Assembly (NCBI GenBank): GCA_951804985.1
Contig: OX638130.1
Location: 121,781,593 to 121,845,592 of the forward strand
Source of the DNA: Dryomyza anilis
Taxonomy: Eukaryota > Arthropoda > Insecta > Diptera > Dryomyzidae
Length of the DNA: 64,000 nt
Reading direction: 5' to 3'
Position numbers and translations under genes: made by a program
Notes under the pieces: generated by a model
What the model was told of the DNA's origin: nothing
The model's input: the letters and a program-made list of their open reading frames with translations, nothing else
The model's database searches: none
Part shown: positions 35,222 to 47,400 of the stretch, in pieces
Layout: each line of letters opens with the position of its first letter
Position numbering within the stretch: position 1 is the stretch's first letter

Positions 35222-36590
35222 TTTTTACTCAAAATGTTATTTTCATTCAAAATTAAAGTTTAACTAAAAATTTCAATTTTTTACTCAAAATTAAAATTTA
35301 AATTTTCACTAAAAATTACATTTTCACTAAATTCAATTTTTCACTAAAAATTCAATTTTTCACTAAAAATTCAATTTTTCACTAAAAATTCAATTTTTCA
35401 CTAAAAATTCAATTTTTCACTAAAAATTCAATTTTTCACTAAAAATTCAATTTTTCACTAAAAATTAAATTTTTCACTAAAAATTCAATTTTTCACTAAA
35501 AATTCAATTTTTCACTAAAAATTCAATTTTTCACTAAAAATTCAATTTTTCACTAAAAATTCAATTTTTCACTATAAATTCAATTTTTCACTAAAAATTC
35601 AATTTTTCACTATAAATTCAATTTTTCACTAAAAATTCAATTTTTCACTAAAAATTCAATTTTTCACTAAAAATTCAATTTTTCACTAAAAATTCAATTT
35701 TTCACTAAAAATTCAATTTTTCACTAAAAATTCAATTTTTCACTAAAAATTCAATTTTTCACTAAAAATTCAATTTTTCACTAAAAATTCAATTTTTCAC
35801 TAAAAATTCAATTTTTTACTAAAAATTAAATTTTTCACTAAAAATTCAATTTTTCACTAAAAATTCAATTTTTCACTAAAAATTCAATTTTTCTCTCTTT
35901 AAATTTTATTTTTATTCAAAATTCAATTTTTCGTTTTTATCTTCACTAAAAAAATCTCATTTTTTCAATTAAAATTAAATTTTTCACTAAAAATTATATG
36001 TTTCACTAAAAAATTCAATTTTTCCGTAAAAATTCAATTTTTAACTAAAAATTTAATTTTTCACTAAAAATTCAATTTTTCACTAAAAATTCAAATTTTC
36101 ACAAAAAATTCAATTTGTCACTAAAAATTAAAATTGTCACTTAAAATTCAATTTTTTACTTAAAATTTAATTTTTAACTTAACATTCAATTTTTAACTAA
36201 AAATTCAATTTTCCACTAAGAATTCAATTTCAACAAAAAATTCAATTTTCAACTAAAAATTCAATTTTTCACTAAGAAATCAATGTTTCATTTCCATTTA
36301 AAATGTTCACTAAAAATTCAATTTTCACTAAAAATTTAAATTTTCACTTGAAATTCAATTTTTCACTAAAAATTAATTTTTTTTATTAAAAATTCAAATT
36401 TTCACCAACAATTCAATTTTTAACCAAAAATTTTATTTTACATTTTAAATTAAAATGTTCACTAAAATTCAATTTCTAACTAAATATTTAATTTTTTACT
36501 AAAAAAAAAATAAAATGTTCACTAAAAATAAAATGTTCACTAAAAATTCAATATACAACTAAAATTAAAATGTTCACAATAAATTAAAAT
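35222..36590 (-). repeat. 19-bp satellite array S3 (CACT orientation)
   Basis: About 1.37 kb of AATTTTTCACTAAAAATTC units. About 35330-35890 is nearly uniform; 35895-36590 is strongly decayed and ends in ACTAAAATTAAAATGTTCAC-type variants. Same unit and orientation as S2, S4 and S5. Confidence 0.95.
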
Positions 36591-37019
36591 AAAGCATTTT
36601 ATTGAAATAATAGGTATTAAACTTGACTCTGTAAATCTCCTTTATGAAATTTTTAATTATTCTAATTCTTCTGTCATTAAACAATTAAAAATCATTATGT
36701 GAACCCAATTATGTTGTGCAATTTCACGTTGAAAATTTATTGTATTCACAAATGAAAAGCTTTTCGAACCAACATAAATTGCAAACGAGCAGCAGTATTT
36801 ATAAAATGCGCCAAAATATTTATGAAATTCGAAAAAAAAAAAATTCCTCACATTCTGCAACAACCTTCCTCAGTGGACATTGGTCTCTAACCTCTGGTCT
36901 CAATAGTTGAGGTAACCGAATGGAGCACGTCAAAGTCGTCTGATAAATGCTGAATGAATTCGAACGTAAATTCAAATCAATGTACGCTACAATAGCAACA
37001 GATACAGATACAAATCCAG
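36591..37019. other. AT-rich to mixed non-coding DNA
   Basis: No feature recognised; short frames on both strands overlap. Confidence 0.4.
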
Positions 37020-37425
37020 ATTTGCATTCGTGCACTTCTATCGACTATAGATGACGACGACGGCATTTAGAGGCACCTAATCGCAGTGTAGATACGACGA
37101 ACGAACCGAACATAACATAACGTCGCAACGGTCAACGGTCGGACTATTAACTAGAGGAGCTGGGGCTAAAGTGATAGCGCTAGAGATGGTGGTACGGGTA
37201 CCAAAGTTCGAAAAATTGAAACAGCGCGCATCTTCATTCGGAGCCACGTCCGATGGTTGGCTGCCTGGTAGCTTCGCTTCGTTGTATGGGACGCATTGCG
37301 CCGTTTAATTCGTTTCATCACAGTTCAGTGAATATTTGGGTTCCATAACAATCGGTTACCTATGGATTGTGACTCTAATGCCCGTTAGTATGCGGTGCGG
37401 CGTGGCGTGGCGTGGCGCTCAGTCC
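37020..37425. promoter_or_regulatory. CpG-containing island, candidate promoter or 5' exon
   Basis: One of the two most GC- and CpG-rich parts of the window (GATGACGACGACGGCATTT, AACGTCGCAACGGTCAACGG, then (GGCGT)n near 37402-37421). TCAGTG at 37325-37330 within CACAGTTCAGTGAAT fits a fly initiator (TCAGTY-like). No TATA box or convincing coding exon follows, so promoter identity is inference only. Confidence 0.25.
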
Positions 37426-38058
37426 AACCGATTCGTACTCAACTCCAACTCTTCGGTCAACCTGCCAGAGTAAATAACTTTAAATTTACTCGTTGATTCG
37501 ACTGAAGTATTTATTTGTATTTTTAGAACTGGTTGGACGGATGTACAATCGCACAGACGGACAACATACAGGTAAGCTGCCGGAATCACGGGTTCAATTG
37601 CACGTAAATAAGGTTGGGTTTTATTCGACTCTCTATTTGTTATCATTGTAGTTTTTCTTTTTGATTTCATTCCATTTTCATTCAATTCTAATTTCGCTGT
37701 GATTTGCCTGATTGGATATGAAGCTCCAGTGAAGTATGTGTATTATAGGTATTTAGGATAAATTGATGACTTAATTGCTGCAGAATATAATATTTAACAA
37801 TTCATGAAATTTAAAGAAGAAAATAAAATTCCCATTTAACTAACTAAATTTTAAAAATTTTACAAATCTACAAATTCTATTCGGCTCAATATTAATATTA
37901 ATAGAAAAAAAACTCTCTAAAAATAAACTTTTGAATTATATTTCAATTTTTTTTAATTCATTTGATTTAAGTAATACTTGTTCATTTAGTCGTTGAATTG
38001 TACAGTTTGCTTTGATCAAGTCCATATTTTCCCAGAATATATTCCATATTCTTAATAC
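37426..38058. other. mixed then AT-rich non-coding DNA
   Basis: No gene or repeat recognised. An 88-codon minus-strand frame (37419-37685) has no recognisable content. Confidence 0.4.
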
Positions 38059-38837
38059 TATATCGACACTGTCATGCCAAAGGGGTGAATGTGCATTTTT
38101 AAAAATGTTTGGAAATCAAATTTTATAGTTGAAGTGCTTTAAAAATAATTAATATTTTTTATTTTTTTTCTGTTATTTTGGTTTATTCATCAATTATTAT
38201 GATGTATATAAAATATCTTTGGATTTGAATAAATACAGATTTTGTGAGACCATATACTGATCAAAACGTAAATATTTTTGTTTTTTATGCTATAAATTTT
38301 TATTAGTAATGTAAAGTCATTAATTGTTTGATTTTAACGCACCTATCTATTGGCATCATTAATTAAATATGTTTTGTCAAAATATTTTGGAAGAATTGAA
38401 AATCTTGTCATGCCAAAAGGGCGAATCTTTTTGTTTTTTTGCTATAATTCTTTAAAGGTACAAGATAAAATAGTGATGTAAATGCAATTATTGTTGGTTT
38501 TTGAAGCAACTATAGATCTGCATTATTAATTACAAATATTTTGTCAACAAATTTTTTTTGCAAATAACAAATGGCAAATTGTTTGGCAAAATATTTTTAA
38601 TTAATACTACAATACCAACAATAACATCACTATTTTATCTTATACCAATAAAAAGTTATGGCGAAAAAACAAAAAGATTCGCCCTTTCGGCATGACAAGA
38701 TTTTCAATTTTTAAAATTCGTCCTTTTGGTTTTATCTTTTGTGGCTAGAAATATCCAACAAAATGACACGCGATTTTTGCACAGCATACTTGAGGATAAA
38801 TACATTCAAAAATGTGACGGCACGATAGTGACGATAT
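38059..38837 (+). mobile_element. foldback family F, copy C, both ends present
   Basis: The head end TATATCGACACTGTCATGCC, then AAAGGGGTGAATGTGC. The tail end is the complement of ATATCGTCACTATCGTGCC (ending 38837). Inside is one module delimited by TTGTCATGCCAAAAGGGCGA (about 38405) and its complement TCGCCCTTTCGGCATGACAA (about 38679-38698), with the ACTATAGATCTGCATTATTA arm. It is the shortest copy with both termini (about 0.78 kb). Confidence 0.8.
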
Positions 38838-40850
38838 GATTTTATCTTAATTTACGATAGGTTTTGTATCAAAATCATTGATACTCGAAATAAATACACT
38901 AAGAAAATTCGATTTAAGGTAAAAAATGAAATATATCAGAATTCCAATACTGAAAAAAGAACAATATATTCAAAAAATGTCAATGAAGAAAAATTAAATC
39001 GAAAAAATCGACAGAGATATATATTGGGTATCCATTTCTTTTTTTAGAATATCAATGAAATAATTGTTCAAAGATTTTTCATTTACTTTGCTGTTATGTT
39101 AGAAAACAAAACATTTGGGTTTTTATACAGATTTAGTCAAATTTTTAAAAGAAAATAAGCATTTTATATTATTATTCAATATCCGATGCTTTTAAGTGAA
39201 ATAAAGTTGGATACTGCCCAAAGCGTAGTCTAAATTTTGATAAATTATAAGTCAAAATGTAGTCATACTTTTTCTCCATAACGTCAAACTATGCAATTTT
39301 CGTCGAAAAATTATTTTATGAGCTCCGATCTTTTTGAAATTTTATAAACTTGTTCTGTGCCAAGAAATATTTGACATGTATTTTTTGTATTAAAATAGTG
39401 CATTTTTTCTGGAAGTTGTACCAATTAATAAATTGAAATTATTCGTCGATATTCAACACTTTGCATTTAGTTAAACTAATATAGCACGTGAACCATATGT
39501 TCAATATTGAACAATTTGATCTCATTTATAAGATAATGCATTTCTCTTTCCAATGGTTTATTCGTTTTTAAAACATCTAATACAAACATAATAAGAAATA
39601 ATGGTCCAAAAGTTATAAAACCGATTTTGATGGTCAGTACATAATTTTTTTTATTATTTTTACACCATCACAAAACTGCATAAATAAACATGAAACACGT
39701 TTAAACTATTTTTAAACATGAGTGCAAAGTTTCAAAAACAGTAAATCTCATAACCAGTGTTGCCAGATTAGTTAAATACATTTTGGATAATTTTAATTGT
39801 TTAAAAGATGTTCAGTAATGTTATCTATCATAAAAATATAACAAAAGTACATGTAACTGAAGAAAAAACATGATTACGGAGATTTGTGAAAACTGCTGGA
39901 TATATTTAAAAACGGTTTTCAGACTATGATTTATGTGTTAATTTTTTATATAAGTCCCATACAAATATTTTAATATAATGATAAAATGTAGTATCTACGG
40001 ATAAAATAAAGTCTTCAAAAATGAAATATAAAATCATGTTCATGTCTATTTCCTTAAAACTACAAAAGATATTTTATTAACTTAGAATATTTCCTTTAGA
40101 TATCAATGTAAGCTTATCATAAACAAAATAATTTATTTCGGATATGCTTTGGGTTTTTCTACAATTTTTGAAAGATTTTTCATGAAAAAATTCTCAGCTT
40201 TACTGATTTTTATCCCCATCATCATTTAAGATAGAATCTTCAATTTCAAAGCTTAAGTTCTCTCAAAAATTCTCTATACAAAACTCTTTTTTAATTTTTA
40301 AAATCGGTAGAGTGATTCTGTAAATTATGAATTTCACCAGATTTAAGAGCATGAATGATAACTTCTGTGGCTAGGTCAATAGCCAGTATTCTATTTCTTC
40401 ACTTTTGGGGAAAATGCCTTGGTTAATGCATAATCGAAAACACATTTTTATTTAAAAGTTTTTTCTAGGAGATTTGGAAAACAAAATCAAACATAATATC
40501 ATGATGACTTTGCCCTTGGGACATGCCAAAACACGGAGTAGTATTGATTAATGAGATACATCGGAGGGTAAACAAAAATGTAAAAACAAAATTTTGTACG
40601 GCAAAAACAACGCTCTGTTCAAAAAGCAATATAATAAAAAAAATCTAACTAAATAATGAAAAAAATTATATAATGAAAAAATGTTTTTCGATAAATTAAA
40701 AATTTAATATAAAATATTGTATGATTTTCTTATATCTTTTGATTTTTTTTTTTCTATATTTCAATATTACTGAAAATTCCTTAGAGTAAGAATTATAAAA
40801 AAAAAATGAAAAATGCACTAAGTACTCGGTGTCATAAGCAGTTCATTTCA
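38838..40850. other. AT-rich non-coding DNA, about 2 kb, no feature seen
   Basis: I see no repeat partner, open frame or RNA structure in this stretch. Confidence 0.5.
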
Positions 40851-41417
40851 GTATTTGAATTTTTATTGGACATCATCAAAGACCTCTTCACTGCAGTTTT
40901 GTTTTGTTTGTGTTTTGTTTTGACAGTACTTGGTTCTTTGTTGTTGTGAGCAAGACATTCACTTGATTTTCAAGCATAGAGTTGACGACAGTAAATGTTT
41001 TGAAACGAAGTGAATGTCTTGAAGTGGGTTTCAAATTCAATTGTGCAGATGTCTAATAAATAACATTTGTTAAACACACAACATTACAAATTGTGTGTTT
41101 AATGAAGACAATAAACATACAATTTGTAATGTTAATCCACTGAGTTGCATATTTTGTATGTTATAATATAAAACCAATGGGTATCTTTTTAATAATTTAT
41201 TTTGCCAAAAATATTCTAAAATATATAAAATTTTAAATTGACTTGAAATAAATATGCATTTAAACATCCGGCATTTGAAGTGCGGCTCAGTTTATTGAAC
41301 CAAATATCATCTGCATGTAGTCGGTGACTGCGTCAAGCACTTTTTAAAAATCTATAGTATTCGAAAAAAAAGCTAAAAAAAAACATTAAACTTCACTGAC
41401 AACAAAAGCATTCACAC
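40851..41417. repeat. two short hairpins in AT-rich DNA
   Basis: CAAGACATTCACTT (40951-40964) pairs exactly with AAGTGAATGTCTTG (41008-41021). AACATTACAAATTGTGTGTT (41080-41099) pairs with its complement at about 41113-41132 with one mismatch across a loop near 12 bases. GTTTTGTTTTG runs precede them (about 40897-40922). The second hairpin is short for an animal microRNA precursor. Confidence 0.5.
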
Positions 41418-42010
41418 ATGCACGCACACACAGCCATTGACAATGGCACCAACACTTATGGGTTTGGCATAGTTCTGTCTAACTTCCGGTGCCACTGCCA
41501 TGAACCACGCCAACGCCAACAACCAACAACAAATTTAGATCTATTGAGAGTTCAAAATGTGCAACCATCGGAGCAACATAGAGCAGTTGGTGGCAACAAT
41601 GCGCGCCGACGCACTAGGCAGTCAGTGGAGCAGACCGACTGAAATCATTTTGAGAGTAATAAAAAAATTATAAATTTTGTAGTTTTTTTTTTTGTAGTTT
41701 TGATAACTCAAGAAATTAATTATTTTACACAAACAATAACTAAAAACAAATCGCCTAAAAAAGAGAATTACAATTAAATTTTGAAACAGGTGTAGAGATC
41801 AATGTGAAAAGAAGGAGAATTCAGATGAAATCGGATACTTCGTCGTAGCGTCAAATTGGTCCAACATGGTAGATGATTTCGATAAGTTCTATCGGAGTTT
41901 TTTCGGTACAATAAATATTTTGAAATCGGAACGATATCGAAGAAAAAATGCTCAACATTCCATATTGCTTCGAAAAATATTACAATATCGTTGCTATAAA
42001 TGTTATATAT
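41418..42010. other. less AT-rich patch then AT-rich DNA with TATCG words
   Basis: 41418-41640 is less AT-rich (CACGCCAACGCCAACAACCA) with a 74-codon frame of no recognised type. 41870-41960 has several TATCG/CGATA words. Confidence 0.4.
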
Positions 42011-42953
42011 CATATAGTCACTATCATGCCAAAGCTTTGCAAAGGGGCGAATTTACATTTTTGAATGGAGTTTATCCTCAAGTATGATGTACCAAAATCG
42101 CGTGTCATTTTGTTGGATATTTATAGCCACAAAAGACAAAACCAAAAGGGCGAATCTTTTCGTTTTTTCGCCATAACTTTTTATTGGTACAAGATAAAAT
42201 AGTAGTGTGAAGGCATTTAGTATTTGTTTTCAAAGCACCTATCGATCTGCATCATTAATTAAAAATATTTTGCCAAACATTAATTTGCCATTTGTTATTT
42301 GCAAGACAATTTGTTTCGCAAAATATTTATAATTAATGATGCAGATCGATAGGTGCTTTGAAAAGAAATAATAATTGCCTTTACATCACTATTTTATCTT
42401 GTACCATTAAAGAGTTATAGCAAAAAAAACTAACAGATTCGCCCTTTTGGCATGACAAGATTTTAAAATTTTCAAATTTCTTCGTTTTTATGCTATAATT
42501 GTTTATTGGTGCAAGATAAAATAGTAGTGTAAGGGTATTAATCATTATTTAAAAATATTTTGCCAAACATTTTTACAGCAAATAACAAATGGGAAATTAA
42601 TGTTTGGCAAAATATTTTTAATTAATGATGCAGATCGATAGGTGCTTTAAAAGCAAACAACTAATGTCGCTATATTACAATTTTATCTTGCGCTAATAAA
42701 AACTTAAAGCATACAAAACAAAAATATTTGCGTTTTGGTCAGGATATAGCCTTACAAAATCCGTATTTATAATCCAGTAGGTTGTCCAAATCTAAATATA
42801 TTTTATATACGTTCTAATAATTGACGAATAAACCAAAATAACAGACAAAATTATAAATTTTGCTAATTTTTAAAACAATTCAAACTTTAAAATTAGATTT
42901 CCCAACAATTTTAAAAATGCACATTCGCCCCTTTGGCATGACTGTGACGATAT
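42011..42953 (-). mobile_element. foldback family F, copy D, both ends present
   Basis: The left (tail-type) end is CATATAGTCACTATCATGCC with AAAGCTTTGC inserted before AAAGGGGCGAAT. The right (head-type) end is TTTTAAAAATGCACATTCGC, then CCCTTTGGCATGAC, then TGTGACGATAT. Modules with ACCTATCGATCTGCATCATT arms lie at about 42150-42460 and 42490-42700. The inner module end TTCGCCCTTTTGGCATGACA (about 42439-42458) resembles the element's own terminus. Confidence 0.85.
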
Positions 42954-43534
42954 CTTCTCAAATAATTTGAATCTACGAGAAAATTAAAAAATTAGAATCG
43001 ATAAAGCAACGATATTGAACTTATTTATCGAAGTTAGTTGAGAAAAATACGAGGAATTAGAGGCCTCCGAGACATAGCAGACTGGGTTAGTTTATTTCTC
43101 AGTTTTGTCTAAAGGTTTTGATTAAGTTTTCTAAACGATCCATCGATTTCGCTAATTGTTTCAATGTTTGTTTGAAATAAATAATGTAAAAAGATTTACT
43201 GTAGTATTTATTTTGTGCGGCTGTATTTTGTTCGGTTGTATTTTTTCAGGTGTATATTGCATATACAAGCCAATATAAACTAACCTCTGATCTACTTTCT
43301 ATCGATATTTAAACTGTGAACAACTAAAATCATGATCATGACATACGTTCAAATTTTATTTCAGTTATTAAGTTTAAATTGAAATACATTTTTTTTTTAA
43401 TAAAAACTCAATTTTTTTCCTAAATTCACAATCAAAATTTAAAAATTATTTTTTTACTACATAAAAAAAAATTTTAACATCCCATTATTTGTTTTAATAA
43501 TTTTTTTTTTTTACTTAAAAATTCTATTTTTCAC
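42954..43534. other. AT-rich non-coding DNA, no feature seen
   Basis: No gene recognised; satellite-like words begin to appear near 43380. Confidence 0.4.
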
Positions 43535-45045
43535 CAAAACTAGAACAATTCAATTTTTGGCTAAAAATTCAATTTAAAACAAATAATTCAATTTTACACA
43601 CAAATTCAATTTTTCTCTACAATTTCCACAAAAATGTAATTTTAACTAAAGATTCATTTTCTCGCTAAAATTTAATTTTTCACTAAAAATTCAATTTTTC
43701 ACTAAAAATTCAATTTTTCACTAAAAATTCAATTTTTCACTAAAAATTCAATTTTTCACTAAAAATTCAATTTTTCACTAAAAATTCAATTTTTCACTAA
43801 AAATTCAATTTTTCACTAAAAATTCAATTTTTCACTAAAAATTCAATTTTTCACTAAAAATTCAATTTTTCACTAAAAATTCAATTTTTCACTAAAAATT
43901 CAATTTTTCACTAAAAATTCAATTTTTCACTAAAAATTCAATTTTTCACTAAAAATTCAATTTTTCACTAAAAATTCAATTTTTCACTAAAAATTCAATT
44001 TTTCACTAAAAATTCAATTTTTCACTAAAAATTCAATTTTTCACTAAAAATTCAATTTTTCACTATAAATTCAATTTTTCACTAAAAATTCAAATTTCAC
44101 TAAAAATTCAGTTTTTCACTACAAATTCAGTTTTTTTAAATTTCACTAAAAATTAAAATTGAAATTTTCACTAAAAATTGAAATTTTCACTAAAAATTCA
44201 ATTTTTCGCTTAAAATTTAATTTTTCACTAAAAATTCAATTTTTCACTAAAAATTCAATTTTTCACTAAAAATTCAATTTTTCACTAAAAATTCAATTTT
44301 TCACTCAAATTCAATTTTTCACTCAAATTCAATTTTTCAATCAAATTAAATTTTTCACTAAAAATTAAATTTTTCATAAAAATTAAATTTTCCATTAAAA
44401 ATTAAATTTTTCACTAAAAATTCAATTTTTCACTAAAAACTCAAATGTTCAATTTTTCATTATAAATTCAAATTTTCAATAAAAATTCAATTTTTTACTA
44501 TAAACTCAATTTTTCTAAAAATTAAATTTTTCACTAAAAATTCAATTTTTCACTAAAAATTCAATTTTTCAATATAAATTCAAATTTTCAATAAAAATTC
44601 AATTTTTCACTATAAATTCAATTTTTCTAAAAATTAAATTTTTCACTAAAAAGTTTTTCACTACAAATTCAGTTTTTTTAAATTTCACTAAAAATTAAAA
44701 TTTTCACTAAAAATTGAAATTTTCACTAAAAATTGAAATTTTCACTAAAAATTCAATTTTTCGCTTAAAATTTAATTTTTCACTAAAAATTCAATTTTTC
44801 ACTAAAAATTAAATTTTTCACTAATAATTCAATTTTTCACTAAAAATTCAATTTTTACCAAAAATTCAATTTTTCACTAAAAAATCAATTTTGCACTAAA
44901 AACATAATTTGTCACTTAAAAGTCAAATTTTCACTAAAAATTCAAATTTTTAGTGAATTTTCACTAATAAATTAAATTTTTCACTAAAAAATTTAATTTT
45001 TCACTAAAAATTTAATATTTGACTAAAAATTTTAATTTTTACTAT
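43535..45045 (-). repeat. 19-bp satellite array S4 with higher-order repeat
   Basis: AATTTTTCACTAAAAATTC units; about 43675-44090 is almost perfectly uniform. In the right half a distinctive run, TTTTTCACTACAAATTCAG, then a T-run, then repeated AAAATTGAAATTTTCACT, then TTTTTCGCTTAAAATTTAAT, occurs near 44113 and again near 44655, about 542 bp apart. This is a higher-order unit. A shorter internal repeat (AATTTTTCTAAAAATTAAAT near 44508 and 44621) has a period near 113 bp. Confidence 0.9.
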
Positions 45046-45240
45046 TGACAAAATTTCTTAACAATTTTTAGCATTTAATTTTTTTTTGTTTTAAGCATTT
45101 AAATAGTGAGAAATATTAAAATGTTTGTCATTTTCTGAAAAATCTTTTTATGCCTAAATTGAGGATGTTGAATTGAGGACGCGCAAACCTAATAATATTT
45201 TCATTTCAAACACCTCAACCTATATTTTTTGTACCACTAT
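45046..45240. other. AT-rich spacer
   Basis: No feature recognised between satellite S4 and the GC-richer island. Confidence 0.4.
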
Positions 45241-46180
45241 TCAAGCTAAACGTCGCAGGCGCCGCCAGCTACTACTGCCAGATAATGATGACCCATGGCC
45301 AGAGGGCCCAAGCCCCGGCTGCTGACTGCTGGATGTCGCATGGGTGGCTGCTGTGTGCACCGCGGGCGGTGGCTTGCTTTGCATGTTGTAAACCAGAAAG
45401 TCTTCAAATTCAACCACCTTGTAGGACAAAATTCAAATTCGATTCAATCTCCGTTGTAGTTGTTATTTTTTTAGCAGTGACCGAGGCAGCAGTGATCGGG
45501 TTTGGTGCGGGGTGTTTGGGGTGCTTCAAACAAAAATGATGAATTTCCATCCTTTCACGGATGAACTGTCAGCTGGAATTGCTTCGATGGTGTGGTGTGG
45601 TGAGGCGGGCAAGTGAGCGCACCAAAGAACGAACGGCGGATGCCGAAGCGGATGAGCTCGGAGTTTTGACAGAGCGCGGCAACCGTCCGTCCGACCGACG
45701 GCCCGGCCTGAGTGAGTGAGTGACGGACGGACGGACTGTTGGACTTATAGACAAACCGTTCATCCGACCATCGACGGCAACGCACATCGTGTCATGCTCA
45801 TTGAGCAGCAGCAGATTTTTGCTTTTTTTGCTGCGCATGTTGAAGCCAGCAGCAGTAGCAGCAAAAACTCAGCAACGTGACAGTGATTTTTACACGCACA
45901 GATACATTCGCATCTAGAGGCACACACCGACAGCACAGCGCACTCTCTCGCACACAGATACACGCCGCACTCAGTCAGTCTGTCTGTCTGTCGTACGCCC
46001 GAGCACATTTTTTGGGGTTGGAAAATCGCTCGAAAAGCCTGTCGCCGTTGTTTTCATTATAAATGGAAAATCTTTGTAGTGTCATTCGATTGCGAACCGT
46101 TAACGCGGAAGTATCTAGAGGATGCAAATACGCGCGCCCAGCAACGTTCTACATTGTGCGAAAAATGCGTCGACCAAGTT
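45241..46180. promoter_or_regulatory. longest GC/CpG-rich island, candidate promoter or 5' exon region
   Basis: The most GC-rich stretch of the window, especially 45280-45370 and 45590-45990 (GGAGTTTTGACAGAGCGCGG, CCGTCCGTCCGACCGACGG, then (GTGA)n and (CGGA)n). Overlapping initiator-like TCAGTC words lie at 45971-45980, before (TGTC)n. Open frames of 60-90 codons occur on both strands, including 45569-45838 on minus, but overlap each other and read microsatellites, so no exon is called. The composition fits the first exon or promoter of a fly gene, but this is inference. Confidence 0.3.
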
Positions 46181-46760
46181 ACAAAAAAAAAACTTTACTC
46201 GATATAGTTGCGAGTTTGAACTGACTCATGAACGGTTTGTTGTTTCGTAGAATACAACTTAATTTACGACGACGACGGCAACAATAATTTAAATAAAAAA
46301 TAAAACTAAAATGAAAAAAAAAATAACTACCGTGTAAAACAGCTGTTTTCAGCGATCTCTGGAAAACCCGCAACATCTGAACAACAAAAAATATAGAAAC
46401 ACATAAAAATTATAGTGACAAAAAAATGAGTTTTTTAATTGCAACGTGAGTGGCCGGCGTGTTTTTATTACTTTCGTAATTTTACACATGCTTTTTTACT
46501 CATTCGCTCACTCGAATTCGTTGTGCGCTCCAGTCATATTTCAATTGTTGTTGCTGCTGCTGCTCCACTCCTCCTCGTGTTTGACGACAACATGATTACG
46601 AGCAACATGTTACTCAGTACATTTTTTGTTATTGCTATTGTGTTAATTGCTACAAACAATTTAATGTTGAAAATAATCCGGGGAACATCAAAATTTATTG
46701 GTAAGTTTATGCGATTATTAAACTAAGGTATAAAAGTTATATACTTCAAACTACTCAGAT
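46181..46760. other. mixed non-coding DNA
   Basis: TTGTTGTTGCTGCTGCTGCT-type run at about 46543-46562. A 95-codon plus-strand frame (46439-46726) is rich in Leu, Ile and Val and has hydrophobic runs but no recognisable family. I leave it uncalled. Confidence 0.35.
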
Positions 46761-47400
46761 GATATCGGCACTATCATACCAAAGGGGCGAATGGGTAATT
46801 TTTGACATTTGCGTTTTTATACATTTTTGAATGTAGTTTTTCCTCAAATATACTGTGTTAAAATCGTGTGTGGTTTTGTTGGATATTTCTAGCCAGAAAA
46901 GACAAAACCAAAAGGGCGAATTAGAAAAATTGAAAATGTTGTCATGCCAAAACGGCGAATCTTTTTATTTTTTTGTCATAACTTTTTATTGGCATAAGAT
47001 AAAATAGTGGTGTAGAGGCATTAATTGTTTGTTTTTAAAACACCTATCGATTGGCATCATTATTTTAAAATATTTTTTGGAATTTTTATCATTTGCAAGA
47101 AAAATGTTTAGAAAATTATGTTTAAATAATGATGCCAATCAATAGGTGCTTTAAAATGAAACAACTAATGCCTTTACATCACTATTTTAGCTTGTACCAT
47201 TAAAGAGTTATAGCGAAAAAACGAAAAGATTCGCCTTTTTGGCATGACAAGATTTTAAAATTTTCAAATTTCTTCGTTTTTTTGCTATAACTCTTTATTG
47301 ATGCAATATAGAATATTTGTGTAAAGGCATTCATTGTTTGCTTTCAAAGCACCTATTGATTGGCATCATTATTTAAAAATTATTTTCCCATCTAAACTTA
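46761..47400 (-). mobile_element. foldback family F, copy E (head end missing)
   Basis: The left (tail-type) end is GATATCGGCACTATCATACC, then AAAGGGGCGAATGGG. A module follows from TTGTCATGCCAAAACGGCGA (about 46939) through palindromic arms to TTCGCCTTTTTGGCATGACA (about 47230). A second module is cut near 47390 after TTGGCATCATTATTTAAAAA. The head-type end is absent. Confidence 0.75.

Noticed and set aside
41080..41132. Canonical microRNA precursor
   Set aside because: Stem only about 21 bp without lower-stem extension; a precursor normally needs a longer stem. Kept only as an unexplained hairpin.
45569..45838. 89-codon minus-strand frame in the CpG island
   Set aside because: Overlaps another minus-strand frame and a plus-strand one, and its Ser/Arg/Pro-rich sequence comes from CGGA/GTGA simple repeats.
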